A stretch of 64,000 nucleotides of DNA from Inediibacterium massiliense (GCF_001282725.1 NZ_LN876585.1:188221-252220); one strand, 5' to 3'. Shown: positions 27,289 through 36,264, numbered from the stretch's first letter. Made by a program: numbers and translations. Notes: a model not told the origin generated them from the sequence alone.

Positions 27289-28626
27289 ATGAAAGATCAA
27301 ATTATAGAACTTATTGAGAAAAAAAAGTATGCAAAGGCACGTGAAGAAGTAATACAAATGAATGTTATGGATATTGCAGAGCTTTTAGAAGAGTTAGATA
27401 TAAATAGTGCTTTAATTCTTTTTAGACTGCTTCCTAAAAATATATCAGCAGAAGTGTTTTCTAATATTTCAAATGAACATCAAATGTATATTATTAGTGC
27501 CATTACAGATAAAGAGATTGAATATATTATGGAAGAATTGTTTTTTGATGATATGATTGACTTTTTAGAAGAAATGCCTGCAAGTGTAGTCAAAAAAATT
27601 ATTAAAAATGCAAAAGAGGAAGAAAGAAAATTAATCAATCAATTTTTAAATTATCCTGCTAATTCAGCAGGTAGTTTGATGACTATTGAATATGTAGGAC
27701 TTAAAAAAGAAATGACAGTAAAAGAGTCTATAGAATATATTAAAAAAATAGGATTAGATAAAGAAACTGTTTATACTTGTTATGTAATGAATGAAAATAG
27801 AAAATTAGAAGGAATTGTATCTTTAAGAAAATTAGTAGTGAGTGACGATGATAAAACAGTGGAAGAAATTATGGAGACAGGAGTTATTTCTGTTACTACA
27901 AAAGATGATCAAGAAGAAATTGCAAGTGTTTTTAAAAAATATGATTTTATTGCATTGCCAGTTGTAGATAAAGAAGAAAGGCTCATTGGAATTATTACCA
28001 TAGATGATATTGTAGATGTTATTGAACAAGAAAATACAGAGGACTTTCATAAAATGGCGGCTATTGCTCCATCTGAGGAGGAATATTTAGAAACGAGTGT
28101 TTTTACACTAGCAAGAAGAAGAATCTTATGGCTTTTATTTTTGATGATCTCAGCTATTTTTACAGGAAGTATTATTAAAAAATTTGAAGATGTATTACAA
28201 TCTGTAGTAGCATTAGCGGCCTTCATGCCTATGATTATGGGCACAGGAGGAAATGCAGGGGCTCAGTCATCTACTTTAGTTATAAGGGGAATGGCATTAG
28301 ATGAAATAGAACTTAATGATATTTTTAGAGTTTTATGGAAAGAGCTTAGAGTGAGCTGTGTAGTAGGTATTATACTTTCTTCGATTAATTTTCTTCGATT
28401 ATATTATATACAACATGTAGATTTAGGAATTAGTGTGACAGTATGTAGTACCTTATTGATTGTAATTATGTGGGCAAAAGTAGTTGGAGGAATGCTTCCT
28501 ATTTTGGCTAGAACCTTTAAACTAGATCCTGCTATTATGGCCAGTCCTATGATTTCCACCATTGTAGATGCAGTGTCTTTATTTGTATATTTTTCTATTG
28601 CTACCAAGATTTTAGGGATTGCATAA
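27289..28626 (+). CDS. mgtE: Magnesium transporter MgtE
   Basis: 445 aa. Order: a cytoplasmic MgtE-N superhelix (about 1-125), a CBS-domain pair (about 130-255, with SAGSLMTIEYV and IDDIVDVIEQE), a connecting helix, and five transmembrane helices. PMIMGTGGNAGAQSS near 318 and LDPAIMASPMISTIVDA near 415 are the pore signatures, including the Mg2+-selecting aspartate. The N and CBS domains close the pore when cytosolic Mg2+ is high. The start at 27289 has AAGGAGG 6 nt upstream. It is preceded by a structured leader. Confidence 0.96.
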   Translation: MKDQIIELIEKKKYAKAREEVIQMNVMDIAELLEELDINSALILFRLLPKNISAEVFSNISNEHQMYIISAITDKEIEYIMEELFFDDMIDFLEEMPASVVKKIIKNAKEEERKLINQFLNYPANSAGSLMTIEYVGLKKEMTVKESIEYIKKIGLDKETVYTCYVMNENRKLEGIVSLRKLVVSDDDKTVEEIMETGVISVTTKDDQEEIASVFKKYDFIALPVVDKEERLIGIITIDDIVDVIEQENTEDFHKMAAIAPSEEEYLETSVFTLARRRILWLLFLMISAIFTGSIIKKFEDVLQSVVALAAFMPMIMGTGGNAGAQSSTLVIRGMALDEIELNDIFRVLWKELRVSCVVGIILSSINFLRLYYIQHVDLGISVTVCSTLLIVIMWAKVVGGMLPILARTFKLDPAIMASPMISTIVDAVSLFVYFSIATKILGIA

Positions 28627-28709
28627 ATTTGGGTCCTAGGTCCTATGATGAAGATTCTATTGAATTTACGATATATTTGTATGGATCGCAAAAACGGAGG
28701 TTATAGGCC

Positions 28710-29306
28710 ATGGCAAAGAACATTGAATTAGATGAAAATATTATTAAGAAAAACAAAATTCCTATTTTGATTGAAGATAGTCAGTGGAGATCTTTATTTA
28801 AAAGTGATATGACAAGGTCTATGGAGAAAACTTCAAAAGTTTTAAAAGAAAAAGTCATAGAATACAGAGAAGCTACCAAACAAATTAAAATATATAAAAA
28901 ATTAAAAAAGGATTTAATGCAGAGGGTACTTCAATTTTCTGATGAAGTAAATAATAATAAAAATGAAAATGCACTAGATTCATTAGAACAAACAAAAGAG
29001 AAAATACTTCAAGCAAATGACAAAATTGATGAATTTCAATTTATGCTAGAGACACTTCCAAAGGAGATAGAAATATTAAATAAAGCTTTACTCACAGAAA
29101 CTATTTCTATAGCCTATGAAAAAATTGACAAAGGAAGCAGTAAAATAGAAGATCTTACAGATGAGATTATAAAACTAAGAGATCAATTAAAAAGCAGCTG
29201 GGATGAAAAGATAGAGCTAGAAAAAACAGTAGATGATTTGTATCATTATCTTCATAATACATTAGGATATGAAGAAACAAATAAATTAGATAAAAAATTC
29301 CTTTAA
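28710..29306 (+). CDS. Conserved-looking coiled-coil protein of unknown function
   Basis: 198 aa, rich in Lys, Glu and Leu, with no signal peptide, transmembrane helix or cysteine. The first 35 residues (IPILIEDSQWRSLF) look globular. From about 40 to 190 the pattern is heptad-like, predicting two or three long helices. The CGGAGG site is 9 nt before ATG. The gene sits between mgtE and acpS and ends in a hairpin that is duplicated around a repeat element. I do not recognise a named family. Confidence 0.8.
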   Translation: MAKNIELDENIIKKNKIPILIEDSQWRSLFKSDMTRSMEKTSKVLKEKVIEYREATKQIKIYKKLKKDLMQRVLQFSDEVNNNKNENALDSLEQTKEKILQANDKIDEFQFMLETLPKEIEILNKALLTETISIAYEKIDKGSSKIEDLTDEIIKLRDQLKSSWDEKIELEKTVDDLYHYLHNTLGYEETNKLDKKFL

Positions 29307-29330
29307 AAGTACGTAATTATACGTACTTTT
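29305..29330 (+). terminator. Terminator hairpin, left copy flanking element A
   Basis: AAAAGTACGTA with TACGTACTTTT around a 4-nt loop, overlapping the end of the coiled-coil gene. A second, near-identical hairpin lies at 29535-29560 on the other side of the repeat element. Confidence 0.8.
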
Positions 29331-29534
29331 GAGTTTTTAATCAAATTAATAAACAACGTCACTAATTTTCAAATTTGGAAAATATGAAGAAACACTCGAA
29401 AATAGCATTACAAACTCGCTATGCTCAAACAATGTAATGCTAATGATTTTCTCATTTATTCTATATTTTCATAAATTCTCAATAAATGTTCCTAATGTTT
29501 ATTACTTTGCTTAAACATAGTTTGCTAACAGTCT
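29331..29534 (+). mobile_element. ~205-bp palindromic repeat element, copy A
   Basis: One of five related elements in the window (others at 49720, 52480, 56302 and 60051). The conserved core is TAGCATTAC, then AACTCGCTATGCTCAAAC, then GTAATGCTA, flanked by AATTTGGAAAATAT and its approximate complement TATATTTTC. The whole element folds into a long imperfect hairpin. In this copy the terminal AAAGTCATAAAAA inverted repeat has decayed, so it looks like an older insertion. It lies between two near-identical terminator hairpins. No coding capacity. Confidence 0.8.
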
Positions 29535-29560
29535 AAAGTACGTATTGATACGTACTTTTT
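29535..29560 (+). terminator. Terminator hairpin, right copy flanking element A
   Basis: AAAGTACGTA with TACGTACTTT plus Ts. The stem is identical to the hairpin at 29305-29330 and only the loop differs. Confidence 0.8.
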
Positions 29561-29629
29561 AGTTTTAAGAGGAATTTAAAGAATACAATAGAATATATAA
29601 GTATATATAAGAAATGAGGAGTTTTTAAT

Positions 29630-29995
29630 ATGAAAGGTATAGGAATAGATATAATAGAAATAGACAGAATATCTAATGCTATGAATAAAAATGATAAATT
29701 TTTACAAAGAGTATTTACAAAAAAAGAAATCAAGTATTTTGTATCTATTGATTATAGAAAAAATACTATAGCAGGAAATTTTGCTGCAAAAGAAGCTGTG
29801 ATGAAATCCCTTGGAACAGGACTTAGAAATTTTAAATGGATAGATATTGAGATAGAAAGAGATCACTTGGGAAAGCCCTTTGTAAAACTTTATAATGGAG
29901 CAAAAGAAATTGCAGATCAAAAAGGAATAAAAGAGATCATGATTACTATATCGCATAGTAGAGATTATGCAGTAGCACAAGCATTAGCCATTTAG
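29630..29995 (+). CDS. acpS: Holo-[acyl-carrier-protein] synthase
   Basis: 121 aa, full length. GIGIDIIEIDRI at the N terminus and FAAKEAVMKSLGTG near 54 hold the Mg2+ ligands Asp and Glu and the CoA-binding Lys. ISHSRDYAVAQALA at the C terminus is also typical. It transfers 4'-phosphopantetheine from CoA to acyl carrier protein. It heads a run acpS-nnr-gerS-like-alr-mazEF that resembles the B. subtilis order. GAGGAG site about 10 nt upstream. Confidence 0.95.
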   Translation: MKGIGIDIIEIDRISNAMNKNDKFLQRVFTKKEIKYFVSIDYRKNTIAGNFAAKEAVMKSLGTGLRNFKWIDIEIERDHLGKPFVKLYNGAKEIADQKGIKEIMITISHSRDYAVAQALAI

Positions 29996-30009
29996 AGGAG
30001 GGGTTATGT

Positions 30010-31551
30010 TTGAAGGTTGTAAGAGGGGATGAAATGAAAAAATTAGATAGGATGGCTATGGATGAGTTTTTAATACCTAGCATGATCCTTATGGAAAATG
30101 CAGGAATAGCTGTATGTGAAGAAATATTAAAAAATATAAAAGAAAATGAAGAAATAGTGATTGTTTGTGGAGTGGGAAACAATGGAGGAGATGGATTTGT
30201 AGTAGCGAGACACCTGTTTCATAGAGGGATACCTACGAAGGTATGTATTATAGGTGCTGTAGAGAAATTTTCTCAAGATGCAAAAATGAATTATCATATC
30301 TTACAAAAATTAAATATACCTATTCACATAATTCAGAAAGACTTAAAGAAATTTGTGAATATTCTAGAGAAATCTCATATGATTATAGATGCTATTTTTG
30401 GAACAGGATTAAGTAGAGAGATAGATTGTTTCACAAAAAAAGTAATTCAAACAATGAATGACTTAAAAAAGAAAGTGGTTTCTATAGATATTCCATCAGG
30501 CATAGGAGCAAATGATGGAAAGATTTATGGAGAAGCGATTCGCGCAAATCAAACTATTGTACTGGAACTTCCTAAGATTGGAAATCTATTATATCCAGGA
30601 GCAGAATATACAGGAGAGCTAAAGATAAAAAAAATAGGAATTCCTAAAGACACGTTTTCCAAGATATCTTTAAATGTGAATTTGATTACAAAAGAAATTG
30701 TAAAAAAGATTTTACCTATAAGAAAAAAAGATACATATAAAGGGGACTATGGAAAGGTATATATTCTTGCAGGGTCTGCTGGTATGACAGGAGCGGGTAT
30801 ATTAAGTTGCAAAGCAGCATTAAGAAGTGGAGCAGGTCTTTTAAAAATTCCAATTTCTGAGAGTTTAAATACTATTATGGAGACAAAATTAGTAGAAGGG
30901 ATTACGATTCCTCTTCATGAATATAAAAAAGGCATTTTAGGAATTAATGATATTGTAAAAATTGTAAAAATTATTGAAGAATCTAATGTGATTGCCATGG
31001 GTCCTGGAAGCGGAAATAATAGAGAAATAGAAGAACTTTTAAGAAATATATTAGAAAATACGAAAAAACCCATTGTATTAGATGCAGATGCTATTAATGG
31101 ACTTGCCAATAGAAAAGAATTTATAAAACTGATTGAGGGGCATGTAGTATTAACTCCTCATATGGGAGAAATGTCAAGACTTATAGGATTAGACATTGAA
31201 TATATTAAGAAGCATCCAATAGAAGTAGTATTAGAATATGCAGTAAAATGGAATGTAGTCATTGTATTAAAAGGAGCAAGAACAATAGTAGGAAATCCTA
31301 AAAAAGAAATATATATCAATAGGACAGGAAATCCAGGAATGGCTAAAGCAGGCAGTGGAGATGTACTCACAGGAATTATTACAGGATTTATTAGCCAAGG
31401 AATAGACCTTTTTCATGCAGCCATTGCAGCAGTTTACATTCATGGAAGAGCAGGAGATTTAGCAGCACAAAAATTAGGAGAATATGGTATGCTTGCTTCT
31501 GATATGATCAATGAAATTCCTGTAGCTATCAAAGAAGTTGTAGGAAGATAG
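30010..31551 (+). CDS. nnr: Bifunctional NAD(P)H-hydrate epimerase / ADP-dependent dehydratase
   Basis: 513 aa fusion. Residues 1-210 are the YjeF-N epimerase domain (ILMENAG near 28, CGVGNNGGDGFVVARHL near 56, and DAIFGTGLSREI). Residues 220-510 are the ribokinase-like dehydratase (YILAGSAGMTGAG near 250, MGPGSGNNRE, LDADAINGLA, and GNPGMAKAGSGDVLTGII near 440). It repairs hydrated NADH/NADPH. The start is TTG at 30010 behind GAGGAGGGG, 14 nt after acpS. Confidence 0.95.
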   Translation: MKVVRGDEMKKLDRMAMDEFLIPSMILMENAGIAVCEEILKNIKENEEIVIVCGVGNNGGDGFVVARHLFHRGIPTKVCIIGAVEKFSQDAKMNYHILQKLNIPIHIIQKDLKKFVNILEKSHMIIDAIFGTGLSREIDCFTKKVIQTMNDLKKKVVSIDIPSGIGANDGKIYGEAIRANQTIVLELPKIGNLLYPGAEYTGELKIKKIGIPKDTFSKISLNVNLITKEIVKKILPIRKKDTYKGDYGKVYILAGSAGMTGAGILSCKAALRSGAGLLKIPISESLNTIMETKLVEGITIPLHEYKKGILGINDIVKIVKIIEESNVIAMGPGSGNNREIEELLRNILENTKKPIVLDADAINGLANRKEFIKLIEGHVVLTPHMGEMSRLIGLDIEYIKKHPIEVVLEYAVKWNVVIVLKGARTIVGNPKKEIYINRTGNPGMAKAGSGDVLTGIITGFISQGIDLFHAAIAAVYIHGRAGDLAAQKLGEYGMLASDMINEIPVAIKEVVGR

Positions 31552-31612
31552 GAATAAATTTTAAAACTTCTACGTAAAGATAATAAAGGAGATTTTGCGT
31601 GGAGGGATGAAT

Positions 31613-32233
31613 TTGAGAATTAAAAAGATAGGATTATGGATACTTATAGTGTGTCTTTTAGGAGGATGTAGTCCAAAAACAAAAGAGGATTTATTATATG
31701 ATGTTCAAAAAAAACTAAATCAAATCAATTCTTATACATGTAAAGCAGAAATTGAGATTCATGGAAATAAAGATATGCAAAAGTATATTGTAAAGCAATG
31801 GTTTCAAAAACCAAATAAGTATAAGCTTGAAACCATATATCCGGACACTTTAAAAGGAAAAGTGACTTTATTTGATGGAAAAAGAGCATGGGTGTATCAT
31901 CCTTTAATTGAACAAACCTTTATCCTAGATGATTTTTCAAAATCTGATGAACAAAATATGTTTTTAGGATATTTTATAAAGAATTATTTAGAATCTGAAA
32001 ATGTACAAATAGATAAAAAAAGAAAAGAACATAAAGACTATCTTGTAATCACTACTGAAATTCCTGGGAACTATGCTTATTTTCATAAACAAATATTATG
32101 GATCAATATAGAAAAAAAAGAACCTTTTTTATTAGAAGTATATGATTCAAGTGATCATATAAGAATGAGGGTAAAATATGATGGGTTTGAATATAATCCT
32201 ACCATAGAAAATGATTTTTTCAAGATAAGATGA
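31613..32233 (+). CDS. LolA-like lipoprotein, GerS/YdcC family
   Basis: 206 aa. Lipoprotein signal: Arg-Ile-Lys-Lys, a hydrophobic stretch, then the lipobox LLGGC, giving a lipid-anchored mature protein. The body resembles LolA/GerS-type beta proteins (NSYTCKAEIEIHG, QWFQKPNKYKLE, LFDGKRAWVYHP). The gene precedes alr. In Clostridioides difficile, gerS, needed for cortex breakdown during germination, precedes alr2, and B. subtilis ydcC occupies the same place, so an orthologous germination or envelope role is likely. Starts at TTG 31595, ATG 31607 and TTG 31613 are possible; GGAGGG at 31601-31606 fits only the last. Confidence 0.8.
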   Translation: MRIKKIGLWILIVCLLGGCSPKTKEDLLYDVQKKLNQINSYTCKAEIEIHGNKDMQKYIVKQWFQKPNKYKLETIYPDTLKGKVTLFDGKRAWVYHPLIEQTFILDDFSKSDEQNMFLGYFIKNYLESENVQIDKKRKEHKDYLVITTEIPGNYAYFHKQILWINIEKKEPFLLEVYDSSDHIRMRVKYDGFEYNPTIENDFFKIR

Positions 32234-32261
32234 GGTGTTTCAAAGAAAGAGGGGGAGAAAA

Positions 32262-33437
32262 GTGTTATCCTTAGAAAAAACAAGACCTGTATGGGCAGAA
32301 ATCAATTTAGACCATTTGGCTCATAATATGAGAGAAATCAGAAATCTTGTAAAAAAAGAAATTAAAATTACAGGGGTTATTAAGGCAGATGCATATGGAC
32401 ATGGAGCATTAGAAATTGGAAGAACACTCCTTGAAAATGGAGCAGAAAGATTTGCTGTAGCAACACTATCAGAAGCTTTGGAATTAAGAAAAGGATATAA
32501 GGACACACCTATATTGATTTTAGGATATACGCCTAAAGAATGTGCACAAGAGGTCATAGAAAATAATATTATTCAGACTATTTATTCATTAGAAGATGCA
32601 AAGGCTTATTCAGATGTGGCACAAAAATTAAAAAAATATGTAATTTTTCATATTAAAATAGATACAGGCATGAGTAGAATAGGATTTTTGCCTAATAAGG
32701 AAACGGTAGAAATCATAAAGGAAATCATAAAATTCCCTTATGTAAAAGTTGAAGGTATGTTTACTCATTTTGCAGTAGCAGATGCACAGAGTAAAGATTT
32801 TACAAATAAGCAATATGAAAGATTTATAAGTATGGATCGAATGCTTAAAGAAGAGAATATCCATATTCCTATTCGTCATGTAGGAAACAGTGCAACCATT
32901 ATGGATTTACCAGACATGCATTTAGATATGGTAAGAGCAGGGGTAATTCTTTATGGACTTTATCCTTCAGAAGAAGTCAAAAAAGAAAGATTAAATCTAA
33001 AACCTGTACTATCTTTAAAAGCTAAAATTAGCCATGTAAAAACACTAGATGGAGGAGTAGGAATTAGCTATGGACTTAAATTTTTTACTCCTAAAAAATC
33101 TAAAATTGCAACTTTGCCTATAGGCTATGCAGATGGATTTACAAGAATGTTATCAGGAAAAGGAGAAGCTTTAGTAAAAGGAAAAAAAGTACCTGTAGTA
33201 GGAAGAATATGTATGGATCAATGTATGATTGATGTAAGTTCTATAGAAGATATTCAAGTAGGAGAACAAGTAATACTTATTGGAAGTGATGGTAAAAATA
33301 CAATACTTGCAGATGATCTAGCAAATCAATTAGGTACCATCAATTATGAAATTGTATGTATGCTTGGAAGAAGAATTCCAAGAGTATATATCAAAAATAA
33401 TGAAGTTATAAAGATTAAAGACTACTTGGGTATGTAG
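32262..33437 (+). CDS. alr: Alanine racemase
   Basis: 391 aa. VIKADAYGHG near 35 holds the PLP lysine; HIKIDTGMSRIGF near 128, VRAGVILYGLYP, GISYGLKF near 267 (catalytic tyrosine), and GRICMDQCMIDVS near 310 are family blocks. It converts L- to D-alanine for peptidoglycan. The start is GTG at 32262 with a GAGGGGGAG site 6 nt upstream; an in-frame GTG at 32235 has no site. A single alr between a GerS-like gene and mazEF is the common Firmicutes arrangement. Confidence 0.95.
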   Translation: MLSLEKTRPVWAEINLDHLAHNMREIRNLVKKEIKITGVIKADAYGHGALEIGRTLLENGAERFAVATLSEALELRKGYKDTPILILGYTPKECAQEVIENNIIQTIYSLEDAKAYSDVAQKLKKYVIFHIKIDTGMSRIGFLPNKETVEIIKEIIKFPYVKVEGMFTHFAVADAQSKDFTNKQYERFISMDRMLKEENIHIPIRHVGNSATIMDLPDMHLDMVRAGVILYGLYPSEEVKKERLNLKPVLSLKAKISHVKTLDGGVGISYGLKFFTPKKSKIATLPIGYADGFTRMLSGKGEALVKGKKVPVVGRICMDQCMIDVSSIEDIQVGEQVILIGSDGKNTILADDLANQLGTINYEIVCMLGRRIPRVYIKNNEVIKIKDYLGM

Positions 33438-33469
33438 ATTTTGGAAATTAGTATAAAAAAGTGATCATA

Positions 33470-33499
33470 TTGACACACTTATAATAAATAGTATATAAT
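33470..33499 (+). promoter_or_regulatory. Sigma-A promoter of mazEF
   Basis: A perfect TTGACA (33470-33475) and a perfect TATAAT (33494-33499), 18 nt apart, starting 32 nt after alr. The toxin-antitoxin pair therefore has its own strong promoter, with a leader of about 65 nt. Confidence 0.85.
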
Positions 33500-33572
33500 G
33501 TTGTATATATTTTTAGTATGGATACGAGTGCCCATGTGGTGTCCTATTTTCATGACTTTAGGAGGTGCGGAC

Positions 33573-33848
33573 ATGGCTGAATCCAAAAGAATTATGATCA
33601 GCTTGCCTAATACACTTTTACAAGAAGTAGATGATATTGTAGCAATAGAACAAAGGAATAGAAGTGAATTTATACGAGAAGCAATGAAATTATATATTAG
33701 AGAGAGGCGCAAAATGCAAATTAGAGAGGATATGAAAAAAGGCTATAGGGAAATGGGAGCAATGAATCTAGCATTATCGGAGATGGGATTAGATATGGAT
33801 GTAAATGGGTTACAGACCTATGAATCAAGGCTGGCGGAGTGTGAATAG
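33573..33848 (+). CDS. mazE: MazE-type antitoxin, ribbon-helix-helix
   Basis: 91 aa. An RHH DNA-binding fold at residues 5-48 ([31 protein letters not shown]) and a C-terminal toxin-binding tail. Equivalent to B. subtilis NdoAI. It neutralises MazF and should repress its own operon. The frame extends upstream over the promoter leader, but GGAGGTG before the ATG at 33573 sets the start. It ends one base before mazF begins. Confidence 0.9.
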   Translation: MAESKRIMISLPNTLLQEVDDIVAIEQRNRSEFIREAMKLYIRERRKMQIREDMKKGYREMGAMNLALSEMGLDMDVNGLQTYESRLAECE

Positions 33849-33849
33849 T

Positions 33850-34200
33850 GTGATTGTAAAAAGAGGAGATATTTTCTATGCAGATCTTAGCCCTGTAGTT
33901 GGATCGGAACAGGGAGGAGTTCGACCAGTCCTTGTGGTACAAAATGATATCGGAAATAAATACAGCCCTACAGTTATTGTAGTTGCTATAACCTCTCAAA
34001 TTAATAAAGCAAAACTACCAACCCATATTGAGATTAGCGCCTCAGAATATGGATTAACGAGAGATTCAGTAGTTTTACTAGAACAAGTTCGTACTATTGA
34101 CAAAAGAAGATTAAGAGAAAAAATAGGACACTCAGATGACGAAATGATGGATAAAGTAAATGAGGGTTTATTAATAAGTTTCGGACTTATAGATTTTTAA
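33850..34200 (+). CDS. mazF: MazF-type endoribonuclease toxin
   Basis: 116 aa, the same length as B. subtilis EndoA/Ndo[31 protein letters not shown] at the N terminus holds the catalytic Arg; [17 protein letters not shown] contains the catalytic Thr/Ser region; [13 protein letters not shown] follows. It cleaves single-stranded mRNA at a short motif. The start is GTG at 33850, one base after the mazE stop, with a GGCGGAG site in the end of mazE, so the antitoxin is translated first. Confidence 0.95.
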   Translation: MIVKRGDIFYADLSPVVGSEQGGVRPVLVVQNDIGNKYSPTVIVVAITSQINKAKLPTHIEISASEYGLTRDSVVLLEQVRTIDKRRLREKIGHSDDEMMDKVNEGLLISFGLIDF

Positions 34201-34223
34201 GACTGTCAAATGACAGTCTTTTT
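34199..34223 (+). terminator. mazEF terminator
   Basis: AAGACTGTC pairs with GACAGTCTT around a short loop, followed by T5. Confidence 0.88.
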
Positions 34224-34230
34224 GGCATGT

Positions 34231-34319
34231 AAGGGACGGTTAAACATTAAGTGGCATATAAGGTGGTATAAGGTGGTAAGGTGGTATAAGGTGGTATAAG
34301 GGACGGTTAAACATTAAGT
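34231..34319 (+). repeat. Direct repeats upstream of the Y1 transposase
   Basis: A 22-bp unit beginning AAGGGACGGTTAA occurs perfectly at 34231-34252 and 34298-34319. Between the two lie four tandem copies of AGGTGGTATA (one shortened to 8 bp). The inner sequence GGGACGGTTAA recurs in inverted orientation at 35528-35538, downstream of the transposase gene, so the unit is bracketed. Probably the REP-like substrate of that transposase. Confidence 0.85.
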
Positions 34320-34375
34320 ATAATAAACTATAGAATGTAAAAACTACTTCTAAAAGATGAAAGGAGTAGTTCTTT

Positions 34376-35278
34376 ATGCCTAGAGTCGCTAGAGTAAAAA
34401 GTGAAGAAGGAATTTATCATATTATGTTTAGAAGTATCAGCGAAGTAAATTTATTTTTAGATGATCTGGACAAAATTAAATATTTTAAATTAATTTACAA
34501 ATATCAAAAAAAGTTTCAGTTTAAAGTGTATGCCTATTGTCTTATGGATAGTCATGGACATATGATTATAGATTGCAATGGAGCAGACATATCTAAAATT
34601 ATGCATAGTATTAATTTTTGTTATGCTCAATATTTCAATAGAAAATATAATAGACATGGACATTTATTTCAAGACCGATTTAAAAGTAAAATAATTAAAG
34701 ATGAAAAATATTTTATTGTTTTATCTGCCTATATTCATAATAATCCTAAGGATTTGTCTAATTACAAAGACCGAATAGAAGAATATGGATTTTGTAGTTT
34801 GAATGATTATATAAAAGGGACGAATCAATTTGAAATATTAGATACTTCTTTTTTAAGTGAAATACTTAATTTAGATCGTATGAAAAATAAGAAGGCTTAT
34901 ATTGAATTTGTAAAAAAATGTGAGAGCAAAGATGATATTATTGATGTAGAATTTGAAAAAGTTGAAAATGTATATAAAAGTGAAAGAAGGATTATTCCAC
35001 GAGATTATACAGGAGAACAAGTCATAGAAATGGTAGCCAAATATTTTAAAATGGAGAAAAATAGAGTGCATGTCAAATATAAAAGACAATATGTAAAATT
35101 AAGAGCTATTAGCTGTTTTTTGATGAGTTGTTATTGCAATATAAATCAGAAGAATATATGTCAATTAGTCGGAAATATTACGCAGACAAGAGTGTCTAGT
35201 TTATCTATGATAGGGATGGAGATGGCATTTAAAGAAAAGGAGTTATTAGATCAATTTTTAAAGATAAAGAGTGCTTAA
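34376..35278 (+). CDS. REP-associated tyrosine (Y1) transposase
   Basis: 300 aa. The N-terminal Y1/HUH domain (1-150) has the HxH metal motif in MDSHGHMII near 63 and the catalytic tyrosine in AYIHNNPKDL near 120, with YNRHGHLFQDRF between. This is the TnpA-REP/RAYT class. The C-terminal half has a DnaA-like helix-turn-helix pattern (GEQVIEMVAKYFKM and the block around QKNICQLVGN). Such enzymes nick at REP hairpins. A GGAG site precedes the ATG. The flanking GGGACGGTTAA repeats are probably its cognate sites. Likely horizontally mobile. Confidence 0.9.
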   Translation: MPRVARVKSEEGIYHIMFRSISEVNLFLDDLDKIKYFKLIYKYQKKFQFKVYAYCLMDSHGHMIIDCNGADISKIMHSINFCYAQYFNRKYNRHGHLFQDRFKSKIIKDEKYFIVLSAYIHNNPKDLSNYKDRIEEYGFCSLNDYIKGTNQFEILDTSFLSEILNLDRMKNKKAYIEFVKKCESKDDIIDVEFEKVENVYKSERRIIPRDYTGEQVIEMVAKYFKMEKNRVHVKYKRQYVKLRAISCFLMSCYCNINQKNICQLVGNITQTRVSSLSMIGMEMAFKEKELLDQFLKIKSA

Positions 35279-35363
35279 ATTGAAATAAATATTAAGAAAA
35301 AAGAAGGGGTTATTTTTGATGCCTAAAAATAAAATAGTATTTAATAATATTAAATAAATGAGC

Positions 35364-35391
35364 CTTTTATCTTATGATAAAAGATTTTTTT
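35364..35391 (+). terminator. Terminator downstream of the Y1 transposase
   Basis: CTTTTATC with GATAAAAG around a 4-nt loop, then a T run. Between the transposase stop and this hairpin is a 12-codon frame (MPKNKIVFNNIK) with a GAAGGGG site, which I do not call as a gene. Confidence 0.8.
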
Positions 35392-35527
35392 ATAATACAT
35401 AGAAAATTATGTACTAAGTGTAAATAAAATTGAGGATAAATACATAGTTTCAGTTATGTATTTCAAAAAAGTCTATCGATAATTCTTTCAAAGGAAGATT
35501 TTTGTATGGAATAGTATATAAAATTTG

Positions 35528-35539
35528 TTAACCGTCCCT
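35528..35539 (-). repeat. Inverted copy of the GGGACGGTTAA repeat
   Basis: TTAACCGTCCCT is the exact complement of the AGGGACGGTTAA found twice at 34232 and 34299. It marks the likely downstream boundary of the transposase-containing unit. The rest of the 35279-35634 gap has only a terminator and AT-rich sequence. Confidence 0.7.
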
Positions 35540-35634
35540 AGGTTGCTTGCAATTATGATGAAATAATTGTAAACTTGAAACATATAGTAAATAAAGAATT
35601 ATGTCTAAATATGTTTAAAGGAGTAAATACTACA

Positions 35635-36264
35635 ATGATCTATATGTTAAAAGGAATAATTATGGGGATGTTAATGTCAACCCCTGTAGGACCTATTGGA
35701 ATTTTATCTATACAAAGAAGTATTCACAAAGGGTGGAAAGAAGGATTCTTTTCGGGGGTTGGTGGAGCCACTTCTGATATTGTCTATTCTACTATGGCTA
35801 TTTTAGGCATGGATTATATAGATGTTTTTTTAGAAAAGCATACTGCTTTAATTTATTATATAACAGGAAGTTTATTTTTGATTATTGGAATGAATATTTT
35901 GTTACAAGCAATTAAAAATAAAAAAAATAAGAAAAACAAAAAAGAATTTCAAGAAGAATCTATACATCCGTATTTTTCTACTTTTTTGATGGGAATATCT
36001 AATCCAATGACTTTCTTTATTTTTTTAGCTATGTTTGCAAAATTGAAGGTTGATGTGAATCAACAAACATTTATACAGCATATAACTTTGATTGCATCTA
36101 TTTTTTCAGGTTCTTGTATCTTATGGTTTTGTATTTCAAATTTTGTACAATACTCTAAGAGGGATTATACAATAGAAAATTTTACTTTGGTAGATAAAGT
36201 AGTAGGATGTATTATTAGTTTATTAGGAATCGTCAATATTGTAAAAGGAATGATAAAATGTTAG
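35635..36264 (+). CDS. LysE-family translocator
   Basis: 209 aa with about six transmembrane helices. MSTPVGPIGILSIQRSIHKGWKEGFFSG near the N terminus is the LysE/RhtB signature; GISNPMTFFIFLAMF near 125 is the second half motif. The family exports amino acids or related small molecules; the substrate is not predictable. The frame opens upstream, but AAAGGAG at 35617-35623 supports the ATG at 35635 (11 nt spacing, a little long). Monocistronic, ending in a hairpin. Confidence 0.88.
   Translation: MIYMLKGIIMGMLMSTPVGPIGILSIQRSIHKGWKEGFFSGVGGATSDIVYSTMAILGMDYIDVFLEKHTALIYYITGSLFLIIGMNILLQAIKNKKNKKNKKEFQEESIHPYFSTFLMGISNPMTFFIFLAMFAKLKVDVNQQTFIQHITLIASIFSGSCILWFCISNFVQYSKRDYTIENFTLVDKVVGCIISLLGIVNIVKGMIKC

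Noticed and set aside
34261-34300. Short tandem repeats as a CRISPR array
   Set aside because: The 10-bp units are contiguous, without unique spacers, and no cas genes are present.
35299-35357. 12-codon frame MPKNKIVFNNIK after the transposase
   Set aside because: It has a ribosome-like site but is too short and unsupported to call a gene; it may be a remnant.
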